A stretch of DNA of 64,000 bases, from contig NZ_CP077717.1 of assembly GCF_019175345.1 (NCBI RefSeq), forward strand, positions 2,200,001 through 2,264,000, read 5' to 3'. The stretch's first letter is position 1. Every line of letters starts with the position of its first letter. Under the pieces are notes generated by a model, which was given only the letters and a program-made list of their open reading frames with translations, searched no databases and had not been told where the DNA came from. Shown one piece after another: positions 26,030 to 37,092 of the stretch. The position numbers and the translations under genes are program-made. The DNA comes from Saccharolobus shibatae B12. Its GTDB lineage: Archaea > Thermoproteota > Thermoprotei_A > Sulfolobales > Sulfolobaceae.

Positions 26030-28601
26030 AGTAGAGTGGGCTAAATGGTTTATTGAACACGGCTTTGCTATCTTCCCCATTGCCCCAGAGACCAAGATAC
26101 CAGTGATCAAAGGTTGGGGAAAATATAGCACGACGCCTCTGACTGATGAAGAGAAGAAACAATACCTGGAGATGGTTGAGAAGGGTTACAACTATGCAGT
26201 GCCGGGCGGTCAGAAGAACTTAGTAATCTTAGACTTTGAGAATAAGGAGTTATTGAAGGCGTGGATTGGTGAAGATGGGCTTAACAAACTGTGCAGTGAG
26301 ACTCTCTGTGTCGATACACCTCACGGTGGACTCCATGTTTACGTCACTGCTGATGACATTCCAGAGCACAAGTTTAACCCCGTGTTTACTAAAGACGGCA
26401 AAGGGATAGCTGACCTACAGAGCTTTGACAGTTATGTATTAGGGCCAGAGTCGTGCATTAACCATAAGCACTGCAATACTGACAAGTGTCCATGGAAAGG
26501 ACAAGACTACACCACGCGCTATAGACCTATTAATAATAATGAGGTAGGAAAAGCTGACCTAAAGGATATACTAAACTTTTTGATAGAGAAGGGTAAGAAG
26601 ATAGGAATTGAACCATCACGCGACGTGATAGAATGGTTAAGTGATAGGAAGGAAGAACTAAAAGCAGAAGAGGATAAAGATGTTGAGGAGTTTATTGCTA
26701 AACTCAAAAAGAAGAATAAATTCAAAAGTGTTGAAGAGGCTAAAAGTAAAATTTGCAGTAAGCTGAACCACGAGAGGTTAGAGTATAAAGTTATTTGCGA
26801 AGGAAAAACTTACGCTGATGTAGGAATCGATAGGAGTCGTGGAGACTTCAAGGTAATCAAGACATTATTATATCACGGGGTTGGGGATCCGGATCTAATA
26901 CTCCAGGTTTTACCAAATGATTCTAAGGCTAAAAATAATGAGAAGTGGGATACACGCAAATATTTCCTAACAACCCTCAAAAACGCATGGAAGGAAAAAT
27001 ATGAGTTATGTCTAGAATACGAAAATGGTGTGTGTAACGGTACTTTCATTATTGCTAATAATAAAGGGGTATTCATAAAGAGGATAGCAAAGGTTAAAAA
27101 TACAAAAATTGACGAGAAAAAACGGGTCTCATCTCTGAAAGTGAATAAGATTGAGGAAGTAAGGTTTAATGGAATTGGCGTGGATTTAGAAGACAAATTC
27201 ATTAAGATAACCGCAGTTAACGGCAATATAATAACGGGAAGTATTGACGAAATAACTACACTAGTTAAGCAGAAATATGGTTTGACAAAGGAGAACGAAT
27301 TTAAGATGTTGCTTAACAACAAGTTTGAAAGCACTTCTGGATATTACGCAGTAGGAGTATGGTTTGACGGTGAGAAGTTGAATATAGCTACTGAGTCCCT
27401 ATATAATCCACCGTGGAAGAAGATAGACAAATACAAATTACCTCCAGAGGTATCCAGGGAAAAGAAAGTTGAAGTCCTTAGAAGGATTTTAGGTACTGTC
27501 ATTTCATTCAAAGCCCCCGACTTAGTAACTTGGATACTTTCATTTGGTTTGATGGGAAACTTTGCTCATTACTTAAGACAGAGAATAGGCTATTTCCCAC
27601 ACATTATAATGACTGGAAGGCCAAAGACCGGAAAAACTACTCTGACAGTACTAAACCAATATCTATATTGGGGTAACAACTCATTACCTCCTATAAAACC
27701 TAAAAGCGAAACACAATTGAGGCACTTGTTGTCACAAAACACACTGATTACTCCAATAGAGGAATGGAATGAGATAGCAAACGATAATGATCAAATGAGG
27801 GAAATGCTTAGAAATTTGCACTCCTCAGCACAGAGTTTCGTACTTAGAAAGGTAACTTCATCAAACTCAGAGTTTAATGGTGTATTCTTAGCATTATCTT
27901 CAGTCTTAGCTGATACTAATTTCACTCAGGATATTGACAGTGAAAGTTCCGATAAAGTCATCTTCATTCCTATAGATCAGGATGAGGGAATAGATTTGAG
28001 AAAAGCTGAGGAGTATGATGCACTCCTAAAATATGAGATGAAGAATGACTATAATCTTCACGATATACTCCACAGTTTAGGCATTGAACTCCTTCAGATA
28101 GCTAGCGAAAAGTTGAAGGCTTTGGACTTCAACAAAGAGAGAGCCGATTTACTGAATTCAATAATTCAGGTTGGATATGAGTCATGGGTTGAATTATTCA
28201 GAAGATATGAGATTGAGCTTACTCCAACAGTTCAGGGGTTTAATGAATTTCCATTACCAGTACTGAAGACTGTGGAAACAGAGACTGAGGAGGACTTAGA
28301 GCAAGTATTTGAGGAATTTATATACAAAAAGACTATGGGAATACGCCCACTACCAGAGAATAAGGATGACTTAATAAAATTCGGATTTTACTTTGAAAAA
28401 GATATGGTGGTATGTAATCACGGCTTTGTTTCGGAGTTTAGAAAGTGGATGACTGAGAATAAGGGCATGAGGGATAGGAGTGTTGAGAGACTTATAAAGG
28501 AATTAGGACTTCACAAATCCTCAATATCAATTGAAGGAAAGACCGTTAATGTGTACAAGAGGAAAATGTATACGCCTTTAATTGCCGAGATAAGCAAATA
28601 G
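26022..28601 (+). CDS. repA: RepA: primase-polymerase/helicase of pRN-family plasmid
   Basis: 859 residues (904 in pRN1). N-terminal primase-polymerase domain: acidic pair D71-x-E73 in VILDFEN, HGGLH at 101-105, third acid in GIADLQSFDSY (D131), and a zinc-stem C145-H-C151-C156. A linker follows to a superfamily 3/D5-type helicase with Walker A GRPKTGKT at about 532-539, followed by a DNA-binding C-terminus. Proteins of this type prime and extend DNA and RNA and unwind the plasmid origin. The frame is intact. Last gene of the copG operon; followed by the iteron cluster. Confidence 0.93.
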   Translation: MDRVEWAKWFIEHGFAIFPIAPETKIPVIKGWGKYSTTPLTDEEKKQYLEMVEKGYNYAVPGGQKNLVILDFENKELLKAWIGEDGLNKLCSETLCVDTPHGGLHVYVTADDIPEHKFNPVFTKDGKGIADLQSFDSYVLGPESCINHKHCNTDKCPWKGQDYTTRYRPINNNEVGKADLKDILNFLIEKGKKIGIEPSRDVIEWLSDRKEELKAEEDKDVEEFIAKLKKKNKFKSVEEAKSKICSKLNHERLEYKVICEGKTYADVGIDRSRGDFKVIKTLLYHGVGDPDLILQVLPNDSKAKNNEKWDTRKYFLTTLKNAWKEKYELCLEYENGVCNGTFIIANNKGVFIKRIAKVKNTKIDEKKRVSSLKVNKIEEVRFNGIGVDLEDKFIKITAVNGNIITGSIDEITTLVKQKYGLTKENEFKMLLNNKFESTSGYYAVGVWFDGEKLNIATESLYNPPWKKIDKYKLPPEVSREKKVEVLRRILGTVISFKAPDLVTWILSFGLMGNFAHYLRQRIGYFPHIIMTGRPKTGKTTLTVLNQYLYWGNNSLPPIKPKSETQLRHLLSQNTLITPIEEWNEIANDNDQMREMLRNLHSSAQSFVLRKVTSSNSEFNGVFLALSSVLADTNFTQDIDSESSDKVIFIPIDQDEGIDLRKAEEYDALLKYEMKNDYNLHDILHSLGIELLQIASEKLKALDFNKERADLLNSIIQVGYESWVELFRRYEIELTPTVQGFNEFPLPVLKTVETETEEDLEQVFEEFIYKKTMGIRPLPENKDDLIKFGFYFEKDMVVCNHGFVSEFRKWMTENKGMRDRSVERLIKELGLHKSSISIEGKTVNVYKRKMYTPLIAEISK

Positions 28602-28642
28602 TCTTTTTGAATTTCTCTTTAGTACAAGTAGATTAAAGGGTA

Positions 28643-28895
28643 CCTTACTAACTTTCAATTCTTGGGAATGATTACGAGTTATCATGTGTTGAATTGAAAG
28701 TTAGTAAGGTTAGTAAGGGCGGGAAGGGGCCAGAAAATAGAGTGGGGTGAAAAACAAAAAAGTGGTACATACACCCAAAAAAATACCTTACTAATCCTTA
28801 CTAACCTTACTAATACATTATACACATAAAAAAGCACGTGCGCTCGTGATGTTGAATTGAAAGTTAGTAAGGTTAGTATAACTCTCCCTTACTAA
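28643..28895. repeat. Iteron cluster CCTTACTAA, candidate plasmid replication origin
   Basis: The 9-mer CCTTACTAA appears five times forward (28643, 28786, 28796, 28805, 28887) and three times reversed (28701, 28710, 28864), eight copies in 253 bp. A 19-bp unit CCTTACTAACTTTCAATTC (28643-28661) has an exact inverted copy at 28691-28709 and again at 28854-28872; the last two share 29 bp. The region lies just after repA and has no coding potential. Such ordered repeats next to a rep gene are typical of origins or partition sites. Confidence 0.65.
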
Positions 28896-29244
28896 ATAAG
28901 GGCAGTTAATCTCCAATCAAATTATTTCGCTTAATTTTTATTGTAGTAAATTAAATAAGCATTATCTGAAAAACTAGATTTGTTACACTATTGAAGAATT
29001 TTTGCCCTCTCCTTTCAACTCCACGATTGGTTAGGGCAAAACACCGTGCTTAAAAGTTTATATTAGTGAAAAGGGGCAAAGTTAAAATATGGGTTATAAG
29101 GTTTTCTCTCTGGGGCAATATAAAATACGTCAGAGAGGGAATAGGTATTATGTGTATAAGATAGAGAAGGACTCCAATAGTTACGTAAGGGAAACTTACA
29201 TAGGTCCTTTAGATAAGATCGTGGAATTTTACGTTAGTGGGGGT

Positions 29245-29261
29245 GTGGGGGTGTCCCCCAC
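29245..29261. repeat. 17-bp palindrome abutting the attachment core
   Basis: GTGGGGG-TGT-CCCCCAC is a perfect 7-bp inverted repeat with a 3-base loop whose last base (29261) directly precedes the first base of the 46-bp core (29262). It lies inside int(N) coding sequence. Its position suggests an arm or accessory site for recombination, or an RNA hairpin. Confidence 0.5.
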
Positions 29262-29337
<76 letters not shown>

Positions 29338-29435
29338 AACAATTAAAAATTAGATATAACAAGTTATTAAGCATTCATACAATATTTCTGGAGATAGAAA
29401 ATAAATAACTTTAATCTAAAGAAAAAGTTATTTAT

Positions 29436-30965
29436 CTATTCTTCATTATTCTCCTCTTCTTCTTTCTTAGGCAAGACGACTTGTTGTTCCTTAGATTTAG
29501 CGTTTTCTGGAATTGTAGCTAATAATTCCGAATATGCTACCTCTCCATGCATAGCGTAATCTCCTATCGCTAGTTCTTGAGGTGGTGCTTGTAATGGTAT
29601 AAATAACCCTATGAACTTTAGAAGACCGAAAGTCACTGCGAAATCATATACGAATACAATTGCTGCTGCAAGCGCTTGAATTCCTAGCTGATACCAATTA
29701 CCATAAAGGGCACCGGTTAAACCTGGGTATATAAATTGTGTAACTGCAGGATTCGCAAAAACTCCGGTTAATAAACCACCTACTATTCCAGCTATCCCGT
29801 GAGTAGAAAATATTCCAAGCGTATCGTCAACTCTTAGTTTTGGTTCTAACCAATATAGTGCCATCCATGGTATACTTCCAGAGGCGATTCCAATTAACGC
29901 AGCTTCCCACCCATTTACGTAGCCTGCAGCTGGTGTAATTGCGACCAAGCCAGTTATAGCACCACTGGTAGCCCCGACTAACGTTGGCTTTCCAAAGAAT
30001 TTCATATCCATTAACATCCATACTACAGCACTTACTGCAGTTGCAATATTTGTGTTCAGCACTGCTATTGCAGCATCTACTGTAGCTCCTAGTGGATCAC
30101 CGCCGTTGAACCCATCCCAGCCTAGCCAAATTAACCCTGCTCCAGCTAAAATTAAAGGCAAGCTGTGTGCCTCTAGTCTTCTTTCGGAGGCTAACCTAGG
30201 ACCTATTGCTAGTGCCGCAGCCAAAGCTCCCACTCCAGCATCAACATGTATAACATAACCTCCAGAGAAGTCCACAGCACCCAATTGATTTAACCACCCT
30301 CCCGCAAACAACCAATATGCAACTGGGCTATATACTAGGAGAGACCAGAAGGGCACAAAAACCATCCAAGCTTTGAAGTTCATTCTCTCCAGTACTCCTC
30401 CAGCTAATAATATCGGCGTTATTGCGGCAAACACAAACTGGAAGAATATAAAGGTGGCAGTCGGTATATTTGCGTGAAGACCGCTAGGGCCATATGTAGT
30501 TTCTGAAGCTTCAAAAAGTCCTCCCCACGCTGGAACAGGATATCCAAATATTCCGTAACCGTGAATGGAAAGTAATGCTGGATAACCGAAACCAAAACTA
30601 TAACCAGCTATCATCCATATGACCAACACTACTGCAAATGCATAAAATACCATTAATGCTGAGTTAACTGCATACTTCTTTTTAGACAATCCAGCATAAT
30701 ATAATGCAACGCCAGGTACACTTTGCAATCCTACAAAAGTAGCTGCAGTTAGCATCCACGCGTTACTACCAGTATCAAGCCAAGATGGTACTGCTGCAGC
30801 TGGATAACTAGACGTTCTATTAAGGATCGATTGTATTGACTGATTCAATTGTTGAATTGCAGATGAATTTGTAGCAGTTTGAGAATGCGTTAAAATGGTT
30901 GAAAATAAAAACATTATTAATATTATCTGGCTAATCAATAATACCTTGTATTTCCACGTTTTCAT
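29436..30965 (-). CDS. amt: Ammonium transporter, Amt family
   Basis: 509 residues: an N-terminal hydrophobic signal segment, a luminal linker, then 11 membrane helices of Amt. Characteristic pieces are [47 protein letters not shown] (first pore His) and the [19 protein letters not shown] block (second pore His). The C-terminal tail is long and acidic ([10 protein letters not shown]). It carries ammonium/ammonia into the cell. No glnK/PII gene is adjacent, unlike in many archaea. A TATA-like stretch about 25 bases upstream of ATG 30965 suggests a leaderless mRNA. Confidence 0.95.
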   Translation of the reverse strand: MKTWKYKVLLISQIILIMFLFSTILTHSQTATNSSAIQQLNQSIQSILNRTSSYPAAAVPSWLDTGSNAWMLTAATFVGLQSVPGVALYYAGLSKKKYAVNSALMVFYAFAVVLVIWMIAGYSFGFGYPALLSIHGYGIFGYPVPAWGGLFEASETTYGPSGLHANIPTATFIFFQFVFAAITPILLAGGVLERMNFKAWMVFVPFWSLLVYSPVAYWLFAGGWLNQLGAVDFSGGYVIHVDAGVGALAAALAIGPRLASERRLEAHSLPLILAGAGLIWLGWDGFNGGDPLGATVDAAIAVLNTNIATAVSAVVWMLMDMKFFGKPTLVGATSGAITGLVAITPAAGYVNGWEAALIGIASGSIPWMALYWLEPKLRVDDTLGIFSTHGIAGIVGGLLTGVFANPAVTQFIYPGLTGALYGNWYQLGIQALAAAIVFVYDFAVTFGLLKFIGLFIPLQAPPQELAIGDYAMHGEVAYSELLATIPENAKSKEQQVVLPKKEEEENNEE

Positions 30966-31273
30966 CTATATCTAGGTAATGAGGTAAAAAATAATTATTA
31001 AGGATTTCTATGGATCTACATAATAGCTTTTCATTAATATGGTTATATTTTTAAAATATATTTATATATATGGCAAAGACTTGATGCTTCTTTCTAAATT
31101 ATTTTCATATTACTTGAATAGGAATGTTAGAAATTATTTAGATTTTTCAATATTAGAAAATCATACAATCTTGTTTATATTCAAGAATACTCGATATCTT
31201 CTCATGATACTAAAAGGAAGATAACAAATGCTAAGTAAGCTTTATATTATGAAATTTGAGATATAAATTAAGA
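30966..31273. other. Intergenic region between amt and tRNA-Ile
   Basis: Very AT-rich. It holds the amt promoter and probably the tRNA promoter. A 61-codon plus frame (31039-31224) is composed of hydrophobic AT-rich codons and I do not support it as a gene. Confidence 0.5.
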
Positions 31274-31359
31274 GGGCCCGTAGCTTAGCTTGGTGGAGCG
31301 CCCGGCTGATAGGGTGCTCAGAAACCGGGAGGTCACGGGTTCAAATCCCGTCGGGCCCA
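31274..31359 (+). tRNA. tRNA-Ile(GAT) with 12-nt intron
   Basis: Acceptor GGGCCCG/CGGGCCC, D-arm starting GCTTAGCTTGGTGGAGC, anticodon stem CCCGG/CCGGG, T-arm ACGGG-TTCAAAT-CCCGT, discriminator A. The loop is 19 nt; removing GGGTGCTCAGAA (31312-31323), located after position 37 as is usual in archaea, leaves CTGATAA with anticodon GAT. Mature length 74. The 3' end overlaps the stop of the convergent gene at 31341. Confidence 0.9.
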
Positions 31360-33254
31360 CTACTTATATTTTCCATCACAATAAATTCAGTAGATGATGT
31401 AGGTATATATACAATATTGCTAAAATTATAATATTTATGTAAAACTAAAACGTCTCCCTCCTTAGGAACATACGAATAAACATTAAAATGGTCCATATGA
31501 ATTGAGCCATTACTTGGACTTACATTTTCATACCACCATGAGGTTACCCTGAACGATTCAATATTAAAAAATAAGTATGAGGCATTAGAGCTATTTAATA
31601 TTATATGAGGTAAAATTGCTGTTTTATTATAGAAACTTGGAATGGAAAAACCAGTGAAAAGACCGTAAGTCCAAGGAATCCATTTACCTAGAAAATAGTA
31701 TGAACCATTAAACGTAGTATACCATAAGCTCCAAGACGCTATATAAACCATTTGCATGAAAGCTTGATACTCACTACCCTCTTTGCTTACCAACGCCATA
31801 GTGTAATTTTGAGCAGGATTAGAATAATTAATCTGCATAGAAATTTCAGAAGAAAGAAGTAGTAACTCCCAACTTAAGTACTTCTCGTATTTCTCGTCTG
31901 TAGTAAAGTTCTTCACTATTTCACTCAATAACTTATTAAGACCGTAATAGTAGCCTACTTGTTGCAAATACATATCAGCATAATTGTTCCCATATATTTC
32001 AGTAAATGCCTCGTGATTAAAAACCCAATCTGGTGGGGTTTCTATCATGTGATTTTGAATAAAAAAATTCAGTTTAAAGAGTTTCAAATTTCCGTTATAG
32101 ATAATATATATCTGCGGACAAATTAGTATATATCCAGGTGACCAATATCTATCAACATAATAGCTTCCCACTTTAATACTATCATAAGTATATAAGCTAA
32201 TATTGAAAGTTTTTGGAGAAATACTAGTTTCCTTCAAATCTAGAGTGAAATTAAAATATCTCTCTTCTGTTGCATATACCTTACTGCCGTTAAGTAAAAT
32301 GAAGGTTATTGGGGATGAACCATTATAAACATTTACTTTTAAAGAAAGATAAACTAAATAATTATAAAAAATATAGCCATAAAACTCTGGGTTAACTTTA
32401 GGTGGATAAGATGGAGTAAGGACATAAGAGTAATTGCCTATCTGATGCTTTACTGAATTTGCAGATAGATGAAGAATTAAGGGAATACTTAAGCTTTGAT
32501 TATACACCACATAGCTTGAAATAACGTTTGGAGAAACTCCCCAAGGTTTTACGGTTATTCGAGTACTAAGAGATCCATCATAGTAGTAGTGAGAGTTATT
32601 AACAACTATATACTTATTCAAATTCAATGTAGCGGTATAGTAATAGTAAGATTCGTTCTGAGATATATTTCCTCCAAAATGCCATTCAATATTAGTAAAG
32701 TTCCAACTGGCATAGCTCTGGATAGAAAATGAATCCGTAGTAATAAACGAGAAGCTAGTGTTAACTTTATCACTTGGAGGGTAAGAGGTATAAAAGGGAG
32801 AAGCATATACATCTGAAATGTTCAGGTAGATTTCTGTGACATTAGGTTGTTCTGATATATTATCATAATAGTAGGGATTTAGAAAGTATACGGAATAATT
32901 TTTTGTTATAGTATAATTAGAGAAGAAACCTGCTAAATTTGCTACTCTCCAATAAGCTTCTGGAGTTACCTGGCTGGCATTAAGCTTTAAAATATCGATA
33001 ATCTGTCCTAGAATTGGCTTTCCAGATATGTTATAAATGAAAAGGGGTTGCGGGTTGCCAGAAGTTAATGATGAGTAATTAGTGCTCACTGGAAAACTTT
33101 CGGCATATTTTATAGGATTAAAATCGTAGATAGGCCCAGGTAAGAAGGAAGGATAGAATGTGGAAAACATAAACGGCATATAGAGAAAGGAGTAGATAAC
33201 AAGAACATTAATTACTATAATCCCTAAAAATGCAAATGCGCTGTTCCTTATCAT
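31341..33254 (-). CDS. Large secreted/membrane-anchored glycoprotein-like protein, unknown function
   Basis: 637 residues: one N-terminal membrane helix (SAFAFLGIIVINVLVIYSFLYM) and a long extracellular region rich in Tyr, Ser, Asn and N-glycosylation sequons. No catalytic motif or repeat family was recognised; a helical part around residues 410-500 contains conserved-looking WVFNHEAFTEIYGN. The C-terminal residues (GPDGI) are encoded on the strand opposite the 3' end of tRNA-Ile, so the last 19 bases are shared. It is divergent from aglB, the oligosaccharyltransferase, which may glycosylate it. Confidence 0.7.
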   Translation of the reverse strand: MIRNSAFAFLGIIVINVLVIYSFLYMPFMFSTFYPSFLPGPIYDFNPIKYAESFPVSTNYSSLTSGNPQPLFIYNISGKPILGQIIDILKLNASQVTPEAYWRVANLAGFFSNYTITKNYSVYFLNPYYYDNISEQPNVTEIYLNISDVYASPFYTSYPPSDKVNTSFSFITTDSFSIQSYASWNFTNIEWHFGGNISQNESYYYYTATLNLNKYIVVNNSHYYYDGSLSTRITVKPWGVSPNVISSYVVYNQSLSIPLILHLSANSVKHQIGNYSYVLTPSYPPKVNPEFYGYIFYNYLVYLSLKVNVYNGSSPITFILLNGSKVYATEERYFNFTLDLKETSISPKTFNISLYTYDSIKVGSYYVDRYWSPGYILICPQIYIIYNGNLKLFKLNFFIQNHMIETPPDWVFNHEAFTEIYGNNYADMYLQQVGYYYGLNKLLSEIVKNFTTDEKYEKYLSWELLLLSSEISMQINYSNPAQNYTMALVSKEGSEYQAFMQMVYIASWSLWYTTFNGSYYFLGKWIPWTYGLFTGFSIPSFYNKTAILPHIILNSSNASYLFFNIESFRVTSWWYENVSPSNGSIHMDHFNVYSYVPKEGDVLVLHKYYNFSNIVYIPTSSTEFIVMENISSGPDGI

Positions 33255-33353
33255 ATGAAGTTAGAGCTTTATTTTTAAAATGATCCTCTGTAAACTAAAA
33301 CTGTATACTTGGAATAAGTTTAATAAATGTATAATACTTAATACACTACAGCC

Positions 33354-35648
33354 ATGCAGTCAGTTAAGGGACTAAGAAGAGATTTACGGAAAACATCATT
33401 CATAGATTTACCCCTAATAGTAGGTCTTTCATTAGTTTCGATATTAATTAGAAGCCTAAGTGCTAATTGGCCTTTAGCAGTTAACGAATTCGATCCTTGG
33501 TATCTTTTCTATAATGCATTATTAATAGCTCAAGTTCATGGAAACTGGTACGCAGTACCTCCAGATGTATTAGGTTGGTTCCCATGGGGATACTTCATCG
33601 AATTGGGGAATACTATAGGTTTGCCCTTCTTAGTGGCATTAGCCTCATTGCCCTTTTATGGGACTTACGGAGCAAACGCAGTATATACGGTGGCAATATT
33701 TTCTGATATTTTATTAGCTGGACTAGGAGTCGTAGCATCATATCTTTCAATAGAATCCATAACTAATAGCAGATTAGCTGGTTATATGGCAGCTGCAATA
33801 ATCGCAGTTTCTCCTGCCTTAACATATAAGAACTTGTTAGGTGGTCTTCCTAAGACATCTTGGGGTGCAGTGTTTATCCTATTTGCAATTTTCCTCTTTA
33901 ATCAAGGCTTAAAGAAGAAGAACATCTGGTATGGTGTACCTGCAGGCGTTGTATTATTTTTAGCTGAGATCTCTTGGGGAGGTTATACATATATTGACTT
34001 AAGTTTGCTCGTGGCAGCGTTTTTACTAATTCTGCTAAATAGGAATGATGAGACTACTGCAAACTTGTACACACTAATGGTAGTCGTAACTTCATTTCTA
34101 ACTTCACTAGCCCCAAATAACATAGGTTTTATGTCTGGATTGGCGCACGGCCTATCACTACTCTTAATTTCAGCAGTTCTTTATTTAGACTTATATTTAT
34201 CTAAAACACTTCCTAAAGAAATCGTAGACTCAAGAAATTTAATAGTTATCGCGGTACTAATCTTCATATTCACTATAGGGTTATCCGGATTATCTATATT
34301 AAGACCTACATCAGCACCAATACCCTCGAGGTACTACGCCATAATAAACCCGTTTTATCAAGTTACGATACCGATAGATAAGACAGTAGCAGAGTATATT
34401 CCCCAACCGATAACTGCAATGATACAAGATTTCGGAATAGCACTATTTTTGTCAGTCATAGGGATGTATTACTTGATAAGAAAAGGAAACCTAGTAGGTT
34501 TATGGTTACTGGTATTGGGAGTTGCTAGCATATTTGGCACATCACAACAGCCCTACCTATTTAACTACACAGCATATATGGTAGCTGCATTGGGAGGTTT
34601 AGGAGTCTATTATATTGTAGACAACCTGCTAAAAGGAGTTAAAAATGGAAGCAGTAGTAAAATATTGGTAGCCTTTTTCTTGGCAATCGTAGGAATATCC
34701 TTAGTGGCGGATGCTGGATTAGCAACACTAGCAAGCAATGAACCTCCAGCAATAACTAATGCTGCTACAAGCTTCTTAACAACTAACTATTCTTGGGTAT
34801 CTGCAGCGAATTGGATAAGAACCCATTCGCCACAGCATGCGTTTGTGTTATCTTGGTGGGATTACGGATATTGGCTAGAAGTCTTAACAAATAGGAGCGT
34901 TATAGATGAAAATAATACGCTTAATGGTACACAAATTAAACTAATGGCGGAAATGTTCTTGAACAATGAGACTTTCGCCGCAAATGTGCTAGAAAACGAT
35001 TTTCATCTGTATCCTTATGGTAGTCCAAACTATACTATACCGGTTTATATAGTAGCATATGACGCTGTTACTCTAGTATATTCTGGTAACCAAGCACAAT
35101 GGTACGTAGGATACCCACCTAGTTTACCTGGTGCATTCTTTGGATATACAACAAGTTTAGGAGATATTGGAAAAGCTATGGGAGCAATGACAACAATAGC
35201 GGGGTATCCTCTAGAAGAGTACATAAACCTAACTGAATTAAACAATACAATAACACAAATAATTAATACCTATGCAACTACCAATCCAACTATTGCCCAA
35301 GCCTTAGCTTCACAAGTTTCACAAGCTGAACCGTTTGCGTGGACTCCAAAGGCTTATAACTCACTTATAGTACAAATGTTCATTGAGAGTCTGTATCAAG
35401 TAGGATATGGACAACCAATAGCTCCATTTACAACTCAAATAGTTCCTAGCAGTTCTGGATATGTTATAACTGGATCACCATTACCACGTGTTCAGCTAAT
35501 GTACTTCCAACCTGCATATATAGCGCTATTCCCGGTAGGAAATGGAGGTGCTGGAGGAGTTCCCTACACTACTTATATAATGGTCATGGTGTACCAGTTT
35601 ACACAACCTGGTGTTATACTAAAACCTACAGTAGTAATTAACAGTTAA
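33354..35648 (+). CDS. aglB: Archaeal oligosaccharyltransferase AglB (STT3)
   Basis: 764 residues. The N-terminal half has about 13 membrane helices; the first extracytoplasmic loop carries the metal-binding DxD-like [11 protein letters not shown] (about 44-54). The soluble C-terminal half opens with the sequon-recognising WWDYG near residue 500 ([11 protein letters not shown]). It transfers lipid-linked glycans to Asn-Xaa-Ser/Thr of proteins outside the membrane, which fits the many sequon-rich surface proteins in this window. A TATA-like TTTAATAAAT lies 30-40 bases upstream. The 3' end overlaps nop10 by 11 bp tail-to-tail. Confidence 0.95.
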   Translation: MQSVKGLRRDLRKTSFIDLPLIVGLSLVSILIRSLSANWPLAVNEFDPWYLFYNALLIAQVHGNWYAVPPDVLGWFPWGYFIELGNTIGLPFLVALASLPFYGTYGANAVYTVAIFSDILLAGLGVVASYLSIESITNSRLAGYMAAAIIAVSPALTYKNLLGGLPKTSWGAVFILFAIFLFNQGLKKKNIWYGVPAGVVLFLAEISWGGYTYIDLSLLVAAFLLILLNRNDETTANLYTLMVVVTSFLTSLAPNNIGFMSGLAHGLSLLLISAVLYLDLYLSKTLPKEIVDSRNLIVIAVLIFIFTIGLSGLSILRPTSAPIPSRYYAIINPFYQVTIPIDKTVAEYIPQPITAMIQDFGIALFLSVIGMYYLIRKGNLVGLWLLVLGVASIFGTSQQPYLFNYTAYMVAALGGLGVYYIVDNLLKGVKNGSSSKILVAFFLAIVGISLVADAGLATLASNEPPAITNAATSFLTTNYSWVSAANWIRTHSPQHAFVLSWWDYGYWLEVLTNRSVIDENNTLNGTQIKLMAEMFLNNETFAANVLENDFHLYPYGSPNYTIPVYIVAYDAVTLVYSGNQAQWYVGYPPSLPGAFFGYTTSLGDIGKAMGAMTTIAGYPLEEYINLTELNNTITQIINTYATTNPTIAQALASQVSQAEPFAWTPKAYNSLIVQMFIESLYQVGYGQPIAPFTTQIVPSSSGYVITGSPLPRVQLMYFQPAYIALFPVGNGGAGGVPYTTYIMVMVYQFTQPGVILKPTVVINS

Positions 35649-35808
35649 GCTTTACTCCTTTTTTTAATTCAATTCTATATTTTACGTATTTGTCTTCTGG
35701 AGAAAATCTAGATGGATGAGGAATCGTAGTCTTAGAGCCGCATAAAGGGCAAATATCTTTAAAAGTGTAAGTATTGTCTTTTGGACATTTCTTCATTTTC
35801 CACTTCAT
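35638..35808 (-). CDS. nop10: Ribosome biogenesis protein Nop10 (H/ACA RNP)
   Basis: 56 residues: [16 protein letters not shown], then [21 protein letters not shown] and [14 protein letters not shown], the archaeal Nop10 sequence with a CxxC zinc element. Nop10 is a core part of H/ACA ribonucleoproteins that make pseudouridine in rRNA, together with Cbf5, Gar1 and L7Ae. The ATG at 35808 overlaps the aIF2-alpha stop as ATGA, so it is the last gene of the translation operon. Easily missed because of its size. Confidence 0.92.
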   Translation of the reverse strand: MKWKMKKCPKDNTYTFKDICPLCGSKTTIPHPSRFSPEDKYVKYRIELKKGVKLNC

Positions 35809-36605
35809 TTCTTGACCACACTTATATCTACGTTTTCCTCTTTTCCTATCTTAATTAAATTAGATATAATCTGATTTAGTGCCTCTGAGGCCTCTTTTGG
35901 ATTAGTTCCTATTACATCAACTCTATACCTAGGGGCTCCAATAGTATATATCTTAACATTCAATATACTCTCGTAGTCTTGTTCTATATTTTCTAAGGCT
36001 TTTGATATTACTTCTTTAATTTTTTCAACTCCTAATGGCTCATTAGTCCTAACTGTTATAAGTCCTGACATTTTCACCTTTTTTTCTTCTGCATGCTTTG
36101 AAGCCTCTTCCAGTAATGGCTTAATCCAAATTTCCGGAACTCCTGCGTCCATTAGTATCTTTTCTCCTTCCTTAACGGCCTTCTCAATTGCTGAAATAGG
36201 GTCACCGTACTTAGCCTCTAATTTCCACGCTACTTGCTCCCACGCATCTTTCTCACTTAATTTTAGTTGTTGTGATACCAGTTCCAAAATTTTATCTAAT
36301 CTTTGAATTTTCTTCCATTGCAGATTCTTCTTTCTTCTCTCGTCATCAGTAACCTTCTTTAATGATACATCTACAGTACCTTTCCTCCTATCAACTCTAA
36401 TTACCTTTACCACAACTTTCCTATTTTCCTTTAGAACATCTCTTATGTTCTTAACCCACTTGCTACTTACTTCACTCCAAGGTAAAAAGGCCTGTAAACC
36501 ACCATATTCATCCAAGGTAACGTAACTACCATAATCAAAAACTTGTTTTACAGTTGCGATTAAAATTTCCCCTTCTGAGGGGATTTTGGTTCTACTGTAA
36601 ATCAT
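35805..36605 (-). CDS. Translation initiation factor aIF2 subunit alpha
   Basis: 266 residues. S1-type OB fold in residues 1-85 ([38 protein letters not shown]), a helical middle domain ([18 protein letters not shown]) and a C-terminal alpha/beta domain ([17 protein letters not shown]) that binds the gamma subunit. It is part of the heterotrimer that delivers Met-tRNAi to the ribosome. It lies in a strict operon: S27e upstream (2 bp), nop10 downstream. Confidence 0.96.
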   Translation of the reverse strand: MIYSRTKIPSEGEILIATVKQVFDYGSYVTLDEYGGLQAFLPWSEVSSKWVKNIRDVLKENRKVVVKVIRVDRRKGTVDVSLKKVTDDERRKKNLQWKKIQRLDKILELVSQQLKLSEKDAWEQVAWKLEAKYGDPISAIEKAVKEGEKILMDAGVPEIWIKPLLEEASKHAEEKKVKMSGLITVRTNEPLGVEKIKEVISKALENIEQDYESILNVKIYTIGAPRYRVDVIGTNPKEASEALNQIISNLIKIGKEENVDISVVKK

Positions 36606-36607
36606 CT

Positions 36608-36808
36608 TTAACCCATTATTCTAACTACTTCTCCAACTATTTTTGCTTTACCACCAACAGAGTAGACCAACTCAGTCCCACAACTCAAACATCTGACTGG
36701 AAATGTAGAGTGACTAAATATTGTTTGTTCATTACCACAGTTTGGACACTTTACTCTGAGAAATCTACTTTTTGGTTCTGGAATTAGGATTCTTAATTTC
36801 CTCATCAC
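36608..36808 (-). CDS. rps27e: Ribosomal protein S27e
   Basis: 66 residues with one zinc ribbon: [20 protein letters not shown], then LSCGTEL. Typical archaeal S27e length. It overlaps the L44e stop by 4 bp; the start is ATG 36808 or 36805. Small ribosomal subunit protein. Confidence 0.95.
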   Translation of the reverse strand: MMRKLRILIPEPKSRFLRVKCPNCGNEQTIFSHSTFPVRCLSCGTELVYSVGGKAKIVGEVVRIMG

Positions 36809-37092
36809 TTAGCCACCTCTACTAATTCTAACTTCTTTACTCTAATTCCCTCTTTTACTATAGTATAGCCACACTTAGAACACTTCAATACTAATGTTTG
36901 CTTCTTTGTAACTTTTGCAAATCTCTTCTGCTCTGGTTTTCTTTTACTTCCATATCCAATATTCTTTCTTTCATATCTTCTCTGCCCTTCAGCTAGATTC
37001 CTTCTTTTACCGCTCTTATATAGTGATACAGAGTGATCTGTATGAGTCTTACACTTCGGACAATATGTACTAATGACCTTAGGGACTTTCAT
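36805..37092 (-). CDS. rpl44e: Ribosomal protein L44e
   Basis: 95 residues: [19 protein letters not shown], then [21 protein letters not shown] and CSKCGYT. The two CxxC pairs bind zinc; the protein sits near the E site of the large subunit. Overlaps GINS23 by 4 bp. The L44e-S27e-aIF2-alpha-nop10 order is a common archaeal arrangement. Confidence 0.96.
   Translation of the reverse strand: MKVPKVISTYCPKCKTHTDHSVSLYKSGKRRNLAEGQRRYERKNIGYGSKRKPEQKRFAKVTKKQTLVLKCSKCGYTIVKEGIRVKKLELVEVAK

Noticed and set aside
31039-31224. 61-codon frame before tRNA-Ile
   Set aside because: Low-complexity AT-rich hydrophobic sequence in a promoter region, no ribosome site and no recognisable motif.
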